A stretch of 64,000 bases of DNA, taken from the NCBI RefSeq assembly GCF_042650125.1, contig NZ_JBHSAP010000004.1:118130-182129 (forward strand), given 5' to 3'. The stretch's first letter is position 1. Each line of letters begins with the position of its first letter. The notes below the pieces were generated by a model. It saw nothing but the letters and a program-made list of their open reading frames with translations, was not told the DNA's origin and did no database searches. This document shows positions 44,378 through 51,835 of the stretch, one piece after another. The stretch is from Salinithrix halophila. GTDB taxonomy: Bacteria > Bacillota > Bacilli > Thermoactinomycetales > DSM-45169. The position numbers and the translations under genes were made by a program.

Positions 44378-44402
44378 TGAAAAAACGCCCGATTGCGGGC
44401 GG
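44378..44402 (-). terminator. Second intrinsic terminator in the nrdAB leader
   Basis: Minus strand cgcccg-caat-cgggcg followed by TTTTTT, 65 bp before nrdA. The upstream bases 44408-44413 (ccgatt on the minus strand) can pair instead with 44389-44394 (aatcgg) and break this stem. This looks like an attenuator separate from the riboswitch terminator. Confidence 0.65.
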
Positions 44403-44442
44403 GAGAAAATCGGCTAAGACATAGGAGGGGAGGATATCCGCA

Positions 44443-44500
44443 AAATAAAAACGGTGCCGATCGGACCGCTGGTTCCTCCCTTATGTCCGCACCGTTTCTC
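44443..44500 (-). terminator. Expression-platform terminator of the cobalamin riboswitch
   Basis: aaacggtgc at 44490-44498 pairs with gcaccgttt at 44449-44457 and is followed by TTATTTT on the minus strand. It lies directly behind the riboswitch aptamer. Confidence 0.8.
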
Positions 44501-44524
44501 CTCTCAATCCCCGAAGATCAGAAA

Positions 44525-44708
44525 CCGATGGTTTCAGGCAGGTCTACTGGCTGGTGTTTCGTCCTACTCCGAGCCTTCCGGCGCGGAAAGCCCTGTCATA
44601 CAGGACCCGACGCGCAGTGGCTGTTTCGTTTCGTCCACACATACAGTTGCGGGGACAGCTCCGGATTTGCACCGGATTCCCATTTTAAGCCGCTAAGCAC
44701 CTGAAACC
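44525..44708 (-). promoter_or_regulatory. Cobalamin (adenosylcobalamin) riboswitch aptamer
   Basis: The minus strand carries the conserved cobalamin-riboswitch blocks in order: ggtttcaggtgc, ggaatccggtgcaaatccgg, gctgtccccgcaactgt and the B12-box-like gccagtagacctgcc followed by tgaaacc. With B12 the downstream terminator should form and switch off nrdAB. Control of B12-independent ribonucleotide reductases by such elements is known where a B12-dependent NrdJ is also present; nrdJ is not in this window. Confidence 0.95.
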
Positions 44709-44712
44709 TTGA

Positions 44713-44759
44713 ACACAAGATATGGTGTTTTAATTTATACAAATTACTATATATCCGAT
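44713..44759 (-). promoter_or_regulatory. Tandem NrdR-type boxes
   Basis: acacaagatatggtgt (44713-44728) matches 14 of 16 positions of the NrdR consensus acaCwAtATaTwGtgt. A weaker box ttactatatatccgat (44744-44759) starts exactly 31 bp away, the known three-turn spacing of NrdR pairs. The second overlaps the -10 region. Confidence 0.7.
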
Positions 44760-44786
44760 TTTACACAAATGATTGGAAAGGTGCAA
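44758..44786 (-). promoter_or_regulatory. Sigma-A promoter of nrdAB
   Basis: Minus strand TTGCAC (44781-44786) and TAAAAT (44758-44763) are 17 bp apart. Transcription would start near 44751, within the NrdR boxes. Confidence 0.65.
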
Positions 44787-44800
44787 GCAAAAAGGGACAT

Positions 44801-44831
44801 AAAAAAATCCGATCCACTCGGGCTCGGATTT
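44801..44831 (-). terminator. Intrinsic terminator of veg
   Basis: aaatccga and tcggattt form the stem on the minus strand, followed by TTTTTATG. A second hairpin (gcaccgg / ccggtgc) lies at 44850-44872. Confidence 0.75.
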
Positions 44832-44872
44832 CGATGACCAGCCAATCAACGGCACCGGGTGTCTTCCGGTGC

Positions 44873-45154
44873 TTATTGAGGATTCTTTACATATTTTACA
44901 GGGACTTGTCCCTCACCGTGACAGACGGTTAATTCCACAGTTTCCGTCAGGATGTCTGCGTAGCTATACGAGACACGCTCAAAGGAATGCTGTTCCTCGT
45001 CCAGTTTCACGATGAAGACAGAGGGGTACGTTTCTTCCAAAACCCCACTTCGCTCAATGGTCTTGCGACGTCCGCTGTTGGCTTTCAACCGGATCTTCTG
45101 TCCAATATAACCTTCCAACGTCCGTTTTATCTCAGATAGCGCATTCCTACCCAT
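44873..45154 (-). CDS. veg: Veg protein, biofilm-formation stimulator
   Basis: A 93-residue Veg-family protein (DUF1021): LSEIKRTLEGYIGQKIRLKANSGRRKTIERSGVLEETYPSVFIV, then RVSYSYADILTETVEL. In B. subtilis Veg stimulates biofilm matrix genes by antagonising SinR. It lies between rsmA and sspF in the usual neighbourhood. The promoter is a perfect sigma-A consensus, consistent with the known very strong veg promoter. Confidence 0.95.
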   Translation of the reverse strand: MGRNALSEIKRTLEGYIGQKIRLKANSGRRKTIERSGVLEETYPSVFIVKLDEEQHSFERVSYSYADILTETVELTVCHGEGQVPVKYVKNPQ

Positions 45155-45181
45155 TTAATTCGACCACCTCACTCGATGATT

Positions 45182-45210
45182 ATTATATCACGGCAAGGGT
45201 TTATTGTCAA
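45182..45210 (-). promoter_or_regulatory. Consensus sigma-A promoter of veg
   Basis: Minus strand TTGACA (45205-45210) and TATAAT (45182-45187) with a 17-bp spacer are perfect consensus hexamers. The start codon is about 30 bp downstream. Confidence 0.88.
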
Positions 45211-45332
45211 AAGTTGAATTATAGCAAGGGGAAAAGCCCTGTGTCAACGGGTTTTTTCCAAATGACAGGAATACCTAAATCCCGACATCCTTCTGCTTTC
45301 CTTCAGGGTAAATCATGGGCACTACCCAAAAC

Positions 45333-45353
45333 AAAAAAAGCGGGAAATCCCGC
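45333..45353 (-). terminator. Intrinsic terminator of the ykuK-like gene
   Basis: gcggga-tt-tcccgc followed by TTTTTTTG on the minus strand, about 40 bp after the stop. Confidence 0.85.
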
Positions 45354-45391
45354 AATGAAATCCCAAACCAATTTCTACCGTTGGTAAGCCT

Positions 45392-45865
45392 TCATTTCGT
45401 AAAACGATCCGCAACCGCACTGGCCGCATAGGCGTCCGGTTTAATCTTGGCTGTATACCCAACGGCTGTTACCCATCCCACCACTTCCTGAATCAGCTTG
45501 CGGGTTTCTCCTTTTCGGCCTACATCCAGGTGAATCTCTACCGGAAGGTCCCAAGAAGCGCTCAGAAAATCCTTTTCCTTCAACTTTTCCATGCAGCTTA
45601 GACTGTACTCCGTTTCCTTGTAGATCCGGTAGCGAAGGTCCAGAAGCGGACGGCTCTTCTTTTTGGAGTAGTAAAAAAGGGCCCCTTTCCCTACACGGTG
45701 GATAATGATGGCTGTCACAAACAAGGTACCGCGATGGCTTGTCTGAGAATCAGTCCCGATCACCATTTTGTAGACGGCGGACCGATCCTCTTCGATGTAG
45801 GCGTAGATCTCCGATATCATTTGTTCCAGGCTAATTCGACCTTTACGAGGATGGAAGAACTGCAT
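45392..45865 (-). CDS. YkuK-like protein, RNase H-like fold (DUF458)
   Basis: A 157-residue protein of the DUF458/YkuK family. VIGTDSQTSHRGTLFVTAIIIHR (about 36-58) carries the acidic residue and strand pattern of RNase H-like folds, and EIHLDVGRKGETRKLIQEVVGWVTAVGY lies near the C-terminus with a second Asp. Activity is not established. It occupies the slot where yabG sits in B. subtilis, between rsmA and veg. The start at 45865 overlaps nothing and lies 62 bp after rsmA. Confidence 0.82.
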   Translation of the reverse strand: MQFFHPRKGRISLEQMISEIYAYIEEDRSAVYKMVIGTDSQTSHRGTLFVTAIIIHRVGKGALFYYSKKKSRPLLDLRYRIYKETEYSLSCMEKLKEKDFLSASWDLPVEIHLDVGRKGETRKLIQEVVGWVTAVGYTAKIKPDAYAASAVADRFTK

Positions 45866-45927
45866 CGGGGTTCCCTCCGGGCTCTCCGGACAACGCCGGT
45901 TTCTTCTCCCCTACATGATATGAATCT

Positions 45928-46797
45928 TCAAACACGTTCATCCAACAGGTTGGCTAATCGGGCAAATTCGACAAGCGAGAGGGTTTCACCCCTCCGTTTT
46001 GGATCGATATCAGCTTCTACCAGCCAATCAGTCAATTCCCCTTTCCGCTTCCCTCCAAAGAGGCCTGCGGAGAGGGCATTGGGAAGGGTTTTCCTCCGTT
46101 GGCCAAAAGCAGACCGAACCACCCGGAAGAACAAGTGCTCATCAGAAACGGAGACAGCCGGGGTTTCACGGACACGAAGTCGGATCACCGCCGAATCCAC
46201 CTGCGGACGAGGCAAAAATACGTGAGCGGGCACACGGGTCACCCACTCCGGCTGCGTATAATATTGGGTGGTGACGGTGATCGAGCCATAGGCCTTGGAG
46301 CCCGGCTCTGCTGTAAGGCGTTCCGCTACTTCCTTTTGGATCATGACCACGATCGAATCCAGGGGCAGACGTTCCTCTAGAAGGCGCATCAGGATCGGAG
46401 AGGTGACATAGTAGGGGAGATTGGCCACCACACTCCGCTGCCGGCAGTCTCCGAGACGGGTCTCGATCAAATCAAGCAGGTTAACCTGCATCGCATCCCC
46501 GTGGATGATTTGAACAGACGGGAACGGGGCAAACAACTCCTCCAACACCGGAACGAGCCGGTTATCCAGCTCAACGGCGACGACCGCCTTGGCTTCTTGG
46601 GCGAGCCGTTCCGTCAAGGCCCCCACACCGGGACCGATCTCCAATACGCCGGTCTCGGGTCCCAGCTCCGCTGCGTCCAGGATCCGATCCAGTATATGCC
46701 GGTCCGTTAAAAAATGCTGGCCCAAGCTTTTTTTCAAGGTCAACCCATGACGACGGAGGATCTGTCTTGTTCGAGCAGTGATTGTGGGTTCAGTCAT
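45928..46797 (-). CDS. rsmA: 16S rRNA (adenine1518-N6/adenine1519-N6) dimethyltransferase RsmA (KsgA)
   Basis: A 289-residue SAM methyltransferase. KKSLGQHFLTDRHI, the SAM loop VLEIGPGVGALTERL (about 50-64) and the catalytic VVANLPYYVTSPIL (N-L-P-Y) motif are all present. It dimethylates two adenines in helix 45 of 16S rRNA. I chose the ATG at 46797 after aagggatg; it overlaps the 3' end of rnmV by eight bases. A longer frame lies inside rnmV. Confidence 0.97.
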   Translation of the reverse strand: MTEPTITARTRQILRRHGLTLKKSLGQHFLTDRHILDRILDAAELGPETGVLEIGPGVGALTERLAQEAKAVVAVELDNRLVPVLEELFAPFPSVQIIHGDAMQVNLLDLIETRLGDCRQRSVVANLPYYVTSPILMRLLEERLPLDSIVVMIQKEVAERLTAEPGSKAYGSITVTTQYYTQPEWVTRVPAHVFLPRPQVDSAVIRLRVRETPAVSVSDEHLFFRVVRSAFGQRRKTLPNALSAGLFGGKRKGELTDWLVEADIDPKRRGETLSLVEFARLANLLDERV

Positions 46798-47371
46798 TCT
46801 CTTCATCCCTTCGGGCGCGGCGGAGCGCTTCTTCAAATTCTTCTCCCGTAATCCGCAAAAGATGCAGACGACGGTAAAACTGACGGCCATTAGCATATCC
46901 GATACCCAAGGCTAACGCCACCTTTTCCCGCCGCCGGCGGGATTCAGCTCCTCCGGCGAGGCCGGCCTCCAAGTAATCGGCCCAAGAAACAGAGGGCTCC
47001 CCGGCCTCCTCCTCCGTCCGGGCTTCCTCCAATGCACGCCGGATCGATTCCGGACGAGCATACTCCACTCCGACCCCTTTCGGGCCACGGGCTTCCTCCC
47101 TTGGGATGAAGGCTTGCTTGCAACCGGGGACTTCACGGGAGAGAATGCGGCGAATACGCTCTCCGGCTCCGTCAGGATCCGTCAGGATGATGACTCCCCT
47201 CTTTTCTGCAGCACGCCGAACTTCTGCCACCTTGTCAGAGCCGATTGCGGACCCCCGGGTCTCCAGGGTATCCGCATTTACGGCTCTTTGTACAGCAGCG
47301 GTATCTTTTTTTCCCTCCACCACGATCACTTCACGGATCTTCCTCCATGGTCCAATCGAGTCGTCGATCAT
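46790..47371 (-). CDS. rnmV: Ribonuclease M5
   Basis: A 193-residue TOPRIM nuclease that matures 5S rRNA. The N-terminal TOPRIM domain shows IREVIVVEGKKDTAAVQRAV and VIILTDPDGAGERIRR (D-x-D), and a C-terminal Toprim-associated domain follows (about 110-185). It is upstream of rsmA with an eight-base overlap, the conserved rnmV-rsmA pair. Confidence 0.96.
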   Translation of the reverse strand: MIDDSIGPWRKIREVIVVEGKKDTAAVQRAVNADTLETRGSAIGSDKVAEVRRAAEKRGVIILTDPDGAGERIRRILSREVPGCKQAFIPREEARGPKGVGVEYARPESIRRALEEARTEEEAGEPSVSWADYLEAGLAGGAESRRRREKVALALGIGYANGRQFYRRLHLLRITGEEFEEALRRARRDEEND

Positions 47372-47451
47372 CTATCATCCTTTTTCAAACAAGCGATAAA
47401 AGCAGAGAGGTGTACGGTTTCACTCCAGGAATCGCTCGTCGTAATGGTAAA

Positions 47452-48225
47452 TCAATCTGGGATCCGGAACAGGCGGCAGGTGTTTTCATAGGTACGAGCG
47501 GCCAGCTCTTCCACGGGAAGCTCCCGGAGTTCAGCAATCGTTTCCGCTACCAAACGTACATATCCCGACTCGTTTCTCTTGCCCCGATTGGGATGGGGAG
47601 CCAGGTAAGGGGCATCGGTTTCCACCAACAACCGGTCCAAAGGCACCCTTTTAGCCACTTCTTTGGGTTGTTTCGCATTTTTAAAAGTGACCGGGCCGCC
47701 CAAACCGATGTAAAAATTCATCGTGAGGCATTCTTCCGCCATGGCCCAATCCCCGCTGAAACAGTGCATCACACCGCCGACTTCGTCTGCCTTCTCCTCC
47801 TTCAGGATACGGACTACGTCTTCGTCTGCCTTCCGGTTATGGATGATAATCGGCATGTCCACTTCCCGGGCAAGCCGGATCTGCTGTCGAAAAACACTTT
47901 CCTGTACCCCCTTGGGAGACTTATCCCAGTGGTAATCCAGCCCCATCTCGCCTAAGGCGACCACCTTGGGATGATCGCACAGTTCTTCCAGCCAGTCCAG
48001 ATCCGCCGCCTTCATCTCCACCGCCTCGACAGGGTGCCATCCGACACCCGTATAGATAAAGTCATAGGCTTCGGCCAAAGCGAGGGAAGCGGGGATCGTT
48101 TCCCGGTCAAAACCAATGTTGACGATCCGTGTTACTCCGTATTCCTCCCGCGCGCGGCGGATCACTTCATCCCGGTCTTCGTCAAACTGGGTATCGTTGA
48201 GATGGGTGTGGCTGTCGAAAAGCAT
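47452..48225 (-). CDS. tatD: TatD-family 3'-5' DNase / metal-dependent hydrolase
   Basis: A 257-residue TIM-barrel hydrolase: MLFDSHTHLN (metal-binding HxH), GEMGLDYHWD, MPIIIHNRKADEDV, MHCFSGD and VETDAPYLAPHP are in order. TatD proteins have 3'-5' exonuclease activity and act in DNA repair or clearance. I chose the ATG at 48225, nine bases after ggagg. It stands between lepB and rnmV; yabE, which lies here in B. subtilis, is missing. Confidence 0.95.
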   Translation of the reverse strand: MLFDSHTHLNDTQFDEDRDEVIRRAREEYGVTRIVNIGFDRETIPASLALAEAYDFIYTGVGWHPVEAVEMKAADLDWLEELCDHPKVVALGEMGLDYHWDKSPKGVQESVFRQQIRLAREVDMPIIIHNRKADEDVVRILKEEKADEVGGVMHCFSGDWAMAEECLTMNFYIGLGGPVTFKNAKQPKEVAKRVPLDRLLVETDAPYLAPHPNRGKRNESGYVRLVAETIAELRELPVEELAARTYENTCRLFRIPD

Positions 48226-48279
48226 CGATGTTTGCCTCCTCATTCGTTGCTGCGGATCGGGAGTATTCTTCTGGTCAAA

Positions 48280-48795
48280 TCAACGGAACAGCAACCGAAA
48301 GTCGGAAAGGGGCGTCAGTTGAACATCTGCCCGTCCCACTATTTCAGCGATGGCAACCGGCCCGATGTCCCGGCTGTCCCGGCTATGATTTCGGTTATCT
48401 CCCATGACGAACAAGTGACCCTGGGGAACTACCGTCTCCGGAAGGGATCTCCTGATTTTTTCATTCATATAGGGCTCATTCAGTTTCTTTCCGTTGCGAT
48501 ATACCTGGCCGTTTTTCACGGCAATCCGGTCCCCCGGCTTGCCAATCACCCGCTTGATGAAATCCCGCTGCTCAGCGGTATGAAAAATGACAATCTCCCC
48601 GTATTGGGGTTTTTCCACATCATAGATCCATTTATTGACGATTAAGAGCTCTTCCCCTTTGAACGTGGGGTACATCGATTCGCCGTGTACTTCATAAGGA
48701 GCGAACAGAAAGACACGGATAATGATGATCAGGGATGCCGCCACCAATATCGCCGTTAACCATTCACTCGCTGCATTTTTTGCTTTCTTCCCCAT
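48280..48795 (-). CDS. lepB: Signal peptidase I
   Basis: A 171-residue type I signal peptidase with one N-terminal membrane helix (about 12-30). The catalytic Ser is in GESMYPTF (about 40), the Lys in DFIKRVIGKPGDRI (about 82), and GDNRNHSRDSR (about 136) is box E. It removes signal peptides on the outer face of the membrane. The ATG at 48795 follows ttggagggggccagg. Its place between tatD and metS is an insertion relative to B. subtilis, and other paralogues are likely elsewhere. Confidence 0.96.
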   Translation of the reverse strand: MGKKAKNAASEWLTAILVAASLIIIIRVFLFAPYEVHGESMYPTFKGEELLIVNKWIYDVEKPQYGEIVIFHTAEQRDFIKRVIGKPGDRIAVKNGQVYRNGKKLNEPYMNEKIRRSLPETVVPQGHLFVMGDNRNHSRDSRDIGPVAIAEIVGRADVQLTPLSDFRLLFR

Positions 48796-48948
48796 CCTGG
48801 CCCCCTCCAAACTCTGGTCGATTGTCGTAGTTCCCCATGTTTTTCGACTCGGCACCTGCCCTCTCCTGCCCCTGCCAAACGGATGACAGGAAAAATGGTA
48901 CATATACCGGGCAACTGCTGAAGAAAGCCCCCTCAAAGGGGCTGCCTC

Positions 48949-50925
48949 TCATTTTACACGGGTTCCGTTGGGTATATCAGCGGTTACTGTGGAGAGAACC
49001 AGACGCTTCCCTTCTTTAGCCGCCAGCACCATCCCCTGTGAGAGTTCACCCCGGAGTTTAACCGGCTTCAAATTCGCAACACAGATTACCTTCATGCCGA
49101 TCAAATCATCCGGACGGTAGTGTTGGGCGATACCGGCCACCACCTGCCGCTCTTCGAAACCGAGATCCAGCTGGAGCTTCAATAGTCGATCCGCTCCTTT
49201 GACCGTGGACGCTTCGATGATTTCGGCGACACGCAAATCCACCTTGGCGAACTCTTCGATGCCGATGGTTTCGGCTAAGTCAGAGGAGGGAGCCTTCGGT
49301 ATATCCTTTTTTTCCTCGGCACTTTCATTCTCTTCTCCGACCGGGGTGCCGCCCATCATCCTGACAATCTCCTTGGCCTCGTCCTGGACATCCAGCCGCG
49401 GGAATAGGGGTTGCTGTTTGTTTACTTTCGTACCGGCGGGGAAGGCGCCAAAAGAGTACAAACTCTCCCAAGCCGTTATCTCCCCTTCTTCGATCCCCAT
49501 CTGTTCCCACATCCGGCCCGATGTACGCACCAGGAAGGGCCTGATCAGAATGCTCACGAAACGGAGGCTCTCCACCACATGGTAGAGGACCGATCCCAGC
49601 ACTTCCTTCTTTGACGGGTCTTTGGCCAGTTCCCAGGGCATGGTCCCTTCTAAGTAGCGGTTGGTGCCACGGATCAGTTCCCAGATCCGGATCAGGGCGG
49701 AAGAAAACTGCATTTGGTCGAGGGAGGCCTCTACTTTGGCTACTGTCTCTTTGGCGAGGTTTTCTAAAGCGAGGTCTTGATCAGACAGCTGCCCGCTGCG
49801 GCTGGGGACGACACCTCCGGCATATTTCTCCACCATGGTGAGAGTTCGATGTAACAGGTTACCCAAGTCATTAGCCAAATCTGCATTGGTACGCTCAATG
49901 AATCCTTCCGGGGTGAATACACCGTCATAGCCAAAGGGAACCTCCCGCAATAAATAGTAGCGGAGGGCGTCCAGCCCATACCGGTCCACCAACGGGACCG
50001 GATCAACGACATTCCCCTTCGACTTGGACATCTTGCCGTCTTTCATCATAAAGAACCCATGCCCGAATACCTGCTTCGGCAATGGGACGTCCAATGCCAT
50101 CAGCATGATGGGCCAGTAAATCGTGTGAAAGCGGACAATATCTTTGCCCACGAGATGGACATCTGCCGGCCAGTATTTCTGATACTTTGTATCATCTTCC
50201 GTTCCATAACCAAGGGCGGAAATATAATTGGTGAGAGCATCCAACCAGACGTACATCACATGTTTAGGGTTGCCCGGCACCGGAATCCCCCAATCAAAGG
50301 TCGTGCGGGAGACACACAAATCCTCCAGCCCCGGTTTGATAAAGTTTTGTACCATTTCATTTTTACGGGACTCGGGCTGGATGAAGTCAGGATTCTCTTC
50401 ATAGTATTTCAGGAGCCGGTCCGCATATTTGCTCGTACGGAAAAAATAACTCTCCTCCCGCAATTTCTCGACAGGACGGCCACAGTCGGGACAATTCCCA
50501 TCCACCAACTGTCTTTCCATCCAGAAGGATTCACAGGGGGTGCAGTACCATCCCTCATACTCGTCCAGGTAGATATCCCCCTGCTCCAACAGGCGCTCAA
50601 ATAATTTTTGGACCACCTGTTTATGCCGATCCTGAGTCGTACGGATGAAGTCATCATAGGAAATCTCCAGCTTATCCCACAACTCCCGGATTCCTTTGAC
50701 AATTCCGTCCAGGAACTCCTGGGGCTCCTGGCCGTTTTCCCGAGCCCGACGCTGAATTTTCTGCCCATGCTCGTCGGTCCCTGTCAGATACATAACATCA
50801 TAGCCTCTGAGCCGCTTATACCGGGCCATCGCATCCCCGGCTACTGTCGTATAAGCGTGACCGATATGAAGTTTGTCATTCGGATAATAGATCGGGGTTG
50901 TAATATAGAAGGAAGGCTTGGTCAT
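48949..50925 (-). CDS. metG: Methionyl-tRNA synthetase
   Basis: A 658-residue class I synthetase. HIGH motif as HIGH in LHIGHAYT, KMSKS in DGKMSKSKGN, a zinc knuckle (CTPCESFW / CPDCGRP) and a C-terminal tRNA-binding OB domain (about 550-658: FAKVDLRVAEIIEASTVKGADRLLKL). It charges both elongator and initiator tRNA-Met, whose genes lie at 17384-17608. The ATG at 50925 follows aagaggagcg. A T-box leader upstream controls it. Confidence 0.98.
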   Translation of the reverse strand: MTKPSFYITTPIYYPNDKLHIGHAYTTVAGDAMARYKRLRGYDVMYLTGTDEHGQKIQRRARENGQEPQEFLDGIVKGIRELWDKLEISYDDFIRTTQDRHKQVVQKLFERLLEQGDIYLDEYEGWYCTPCESFWMERQLVDGNCPDCGRPVEKLREESYFFRTSKYADRLLKYYEENPDFIQPESRKNEMVQNFIKPGLEDLCVSRTTFDWGIPVPGNPKHVMYVWLDALTNYISALGYGTEDDTKYQKYWPADVHLVGKDIVRFHTIYWPIMLMALDVPLPKQVFGHGFFMMKDGKMSKSKGNVVDPVPLVDRYGLDALRYYLLREVPFGYDGVFTPEGFIERTNADLANDLGNLLHRTLTMVEKYAGGVVPSRSGQLSDQDLALENLAKETVAKVEASLDQMQFSSALIRIWELIRGTNRYLEGTMPWELAKDPSKKEVLGSVLYHVVESLRFVSILIRPFLVRTSGRMWEQMGIEEGEITAWESLYSFGAFPAGTKVNKQQPLFPRLDVQDEAKEIVRMMGGTPVGEENESAEEKKDIPKAPSSDLAETIGIEEFAKVDLRVAEIIEASTVKGADRLLKLQLDLGFEERQVVAGIAQHYRPDDLIGMKVICVANLKPVKLRGELSQGMVLAAKEGKRLVLSTVTADIPNGTRVK

Positions 50926-50951
50926 CGTTCTCGCTCCTCTTTGCAAAAAAC

Positions 50952-51247
50952 TAAAAAACCTTCACCCGTCCATGGGGCGAAAGTCTCTCCGCGGTACCAC
51001 CCAAGTTCGGCGCCCGCCTCACGACGGACGCCCTCTGCCAGTGTCTCACTGCCCTGGTAACGCCCGGGCCGCGCCATCCCCTACACACCTTGGCGGGCTT
51101 CGGGGATAGTTCTCGGGGGCCATGTTCACCTGTTGTCCCTATACCGGCTTTCACCTGGTCCGGCTCTCTGTCGATAAGGACGCGAGGGTACTCCTCCCCG
51201 TCACTGAATCCGTCTGCAATATTGGAATCCGATCATACCGATCCTCA
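50952..51247 (-). promoter_or_regulatory. T-box riboswitch (methionine) of metG
   Basis: The minus strand has the T-box core tgggtggtaccgcgg (50989-51003) followed by a terminator (ctttcgccc / gggtgaagg, TTTTTTAG, 50952-50983). The alternative antiterminator would use the T-box core. Stem I lies at about 51100-51240 and contains an ATG in ggtgaacatggcc, the probable specifier. It senses uncharged tRNA-Met. Confidence 0.9.
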
Positions 51248-51253
51248 CCCCCC

Positions 51254-51283
51254 ATTATAGCCAATACAGGGGGAGAATAGCAA
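51254..51283 (-). promoter_or_regulatory. Sigma-A promoter of the metG leader
   Basis: Minus strand TTGCTA (51278-51283) and TATAAT (51254-51259) with an 18-bp spacer. Transcription would begin near 51247, at the start of stem I of the T-box. Confidence 0.65.
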
Positions 51284-51331
51284 CTCGGATTCCGGTTTTT
51301 TCCGGGGTCTTCCTTCATGCCGGTCCAGAGC

Positions 51332-51814
51332 TTAACCTTGGTCAGATTCGCGATTCGGGGGCAAGACAAAGCGCATGAGGGGCAACATCCGTCTCGTAAT
51401 CGAGCCCGAGACCACCTTGCCCACAGTTTTTGCTCCCATCCGGCTGTAAAACTCCTCCGCGTGAGGGTCGGCATCCAAGATTAGCTCCTGGCATCCTTTC
51501 CTCTCTGCGAGGGATACGGCTCGGTCCCAAAGGCGACGTCCCCACCCTTCTCCCATATGATCTGGGTCGACAAACAAGGAAACCACCCGTACTCGACCGC
51601 CGTTTTCCGGCTTTAGCTCGATAAAACCAACCCGTTCGCCTTTGCTTTCCGCAACTTCCACCCATCCACGCATCCGTTCAGAGGTCATTACCAGCTCTTC
51701 CCGGCACGCCGTCATGAAGGCTTCATCATACCCCCAACTCGCTTTGGAACGGAGGGCCAACAAAGTGAGTGCCTCCCGTTCCTCCATCCTGGCCCGTCGG
51801 ATCCGCTTCTCCAT
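51332..51814 (-). CDS. GNAT-family N-acetyltransferase
   Basis: A 160-residue acetyltransferase. VVSLFVDPDHMGEGWGRRLWDRAVSLA has the acetyl-CoA V/I-P-x-x-x-G-x-G-x-x-L pattern with D-P-D-H instead of P-x-x-x. It follows the HerA-like gene by 21 bp and is probably the last gene of nurA-herA-GNAT. The substrate is unknown. The start follows aaggggattaggg. Whether it belongs functionally with HerA-NurA is not shown. Confidence 0.8.
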   Translation of the reverse strand: MEKRIRRARMEEREALTLLALRSKASWGYDEAFMTACREELVMTSERMRGWVEVAESKGERVGFIELKPENGGRVRVVSLFVDPDHMGEGWGRRLWDRAVSLAERKGCQELILDADPHAEEFYSRMGAKTVGKVVSGSITRRMLPLMRFVLPPNRESDQG

Positions 51815-51835
51815 CCCTAATCCCCTTTCACCCTG

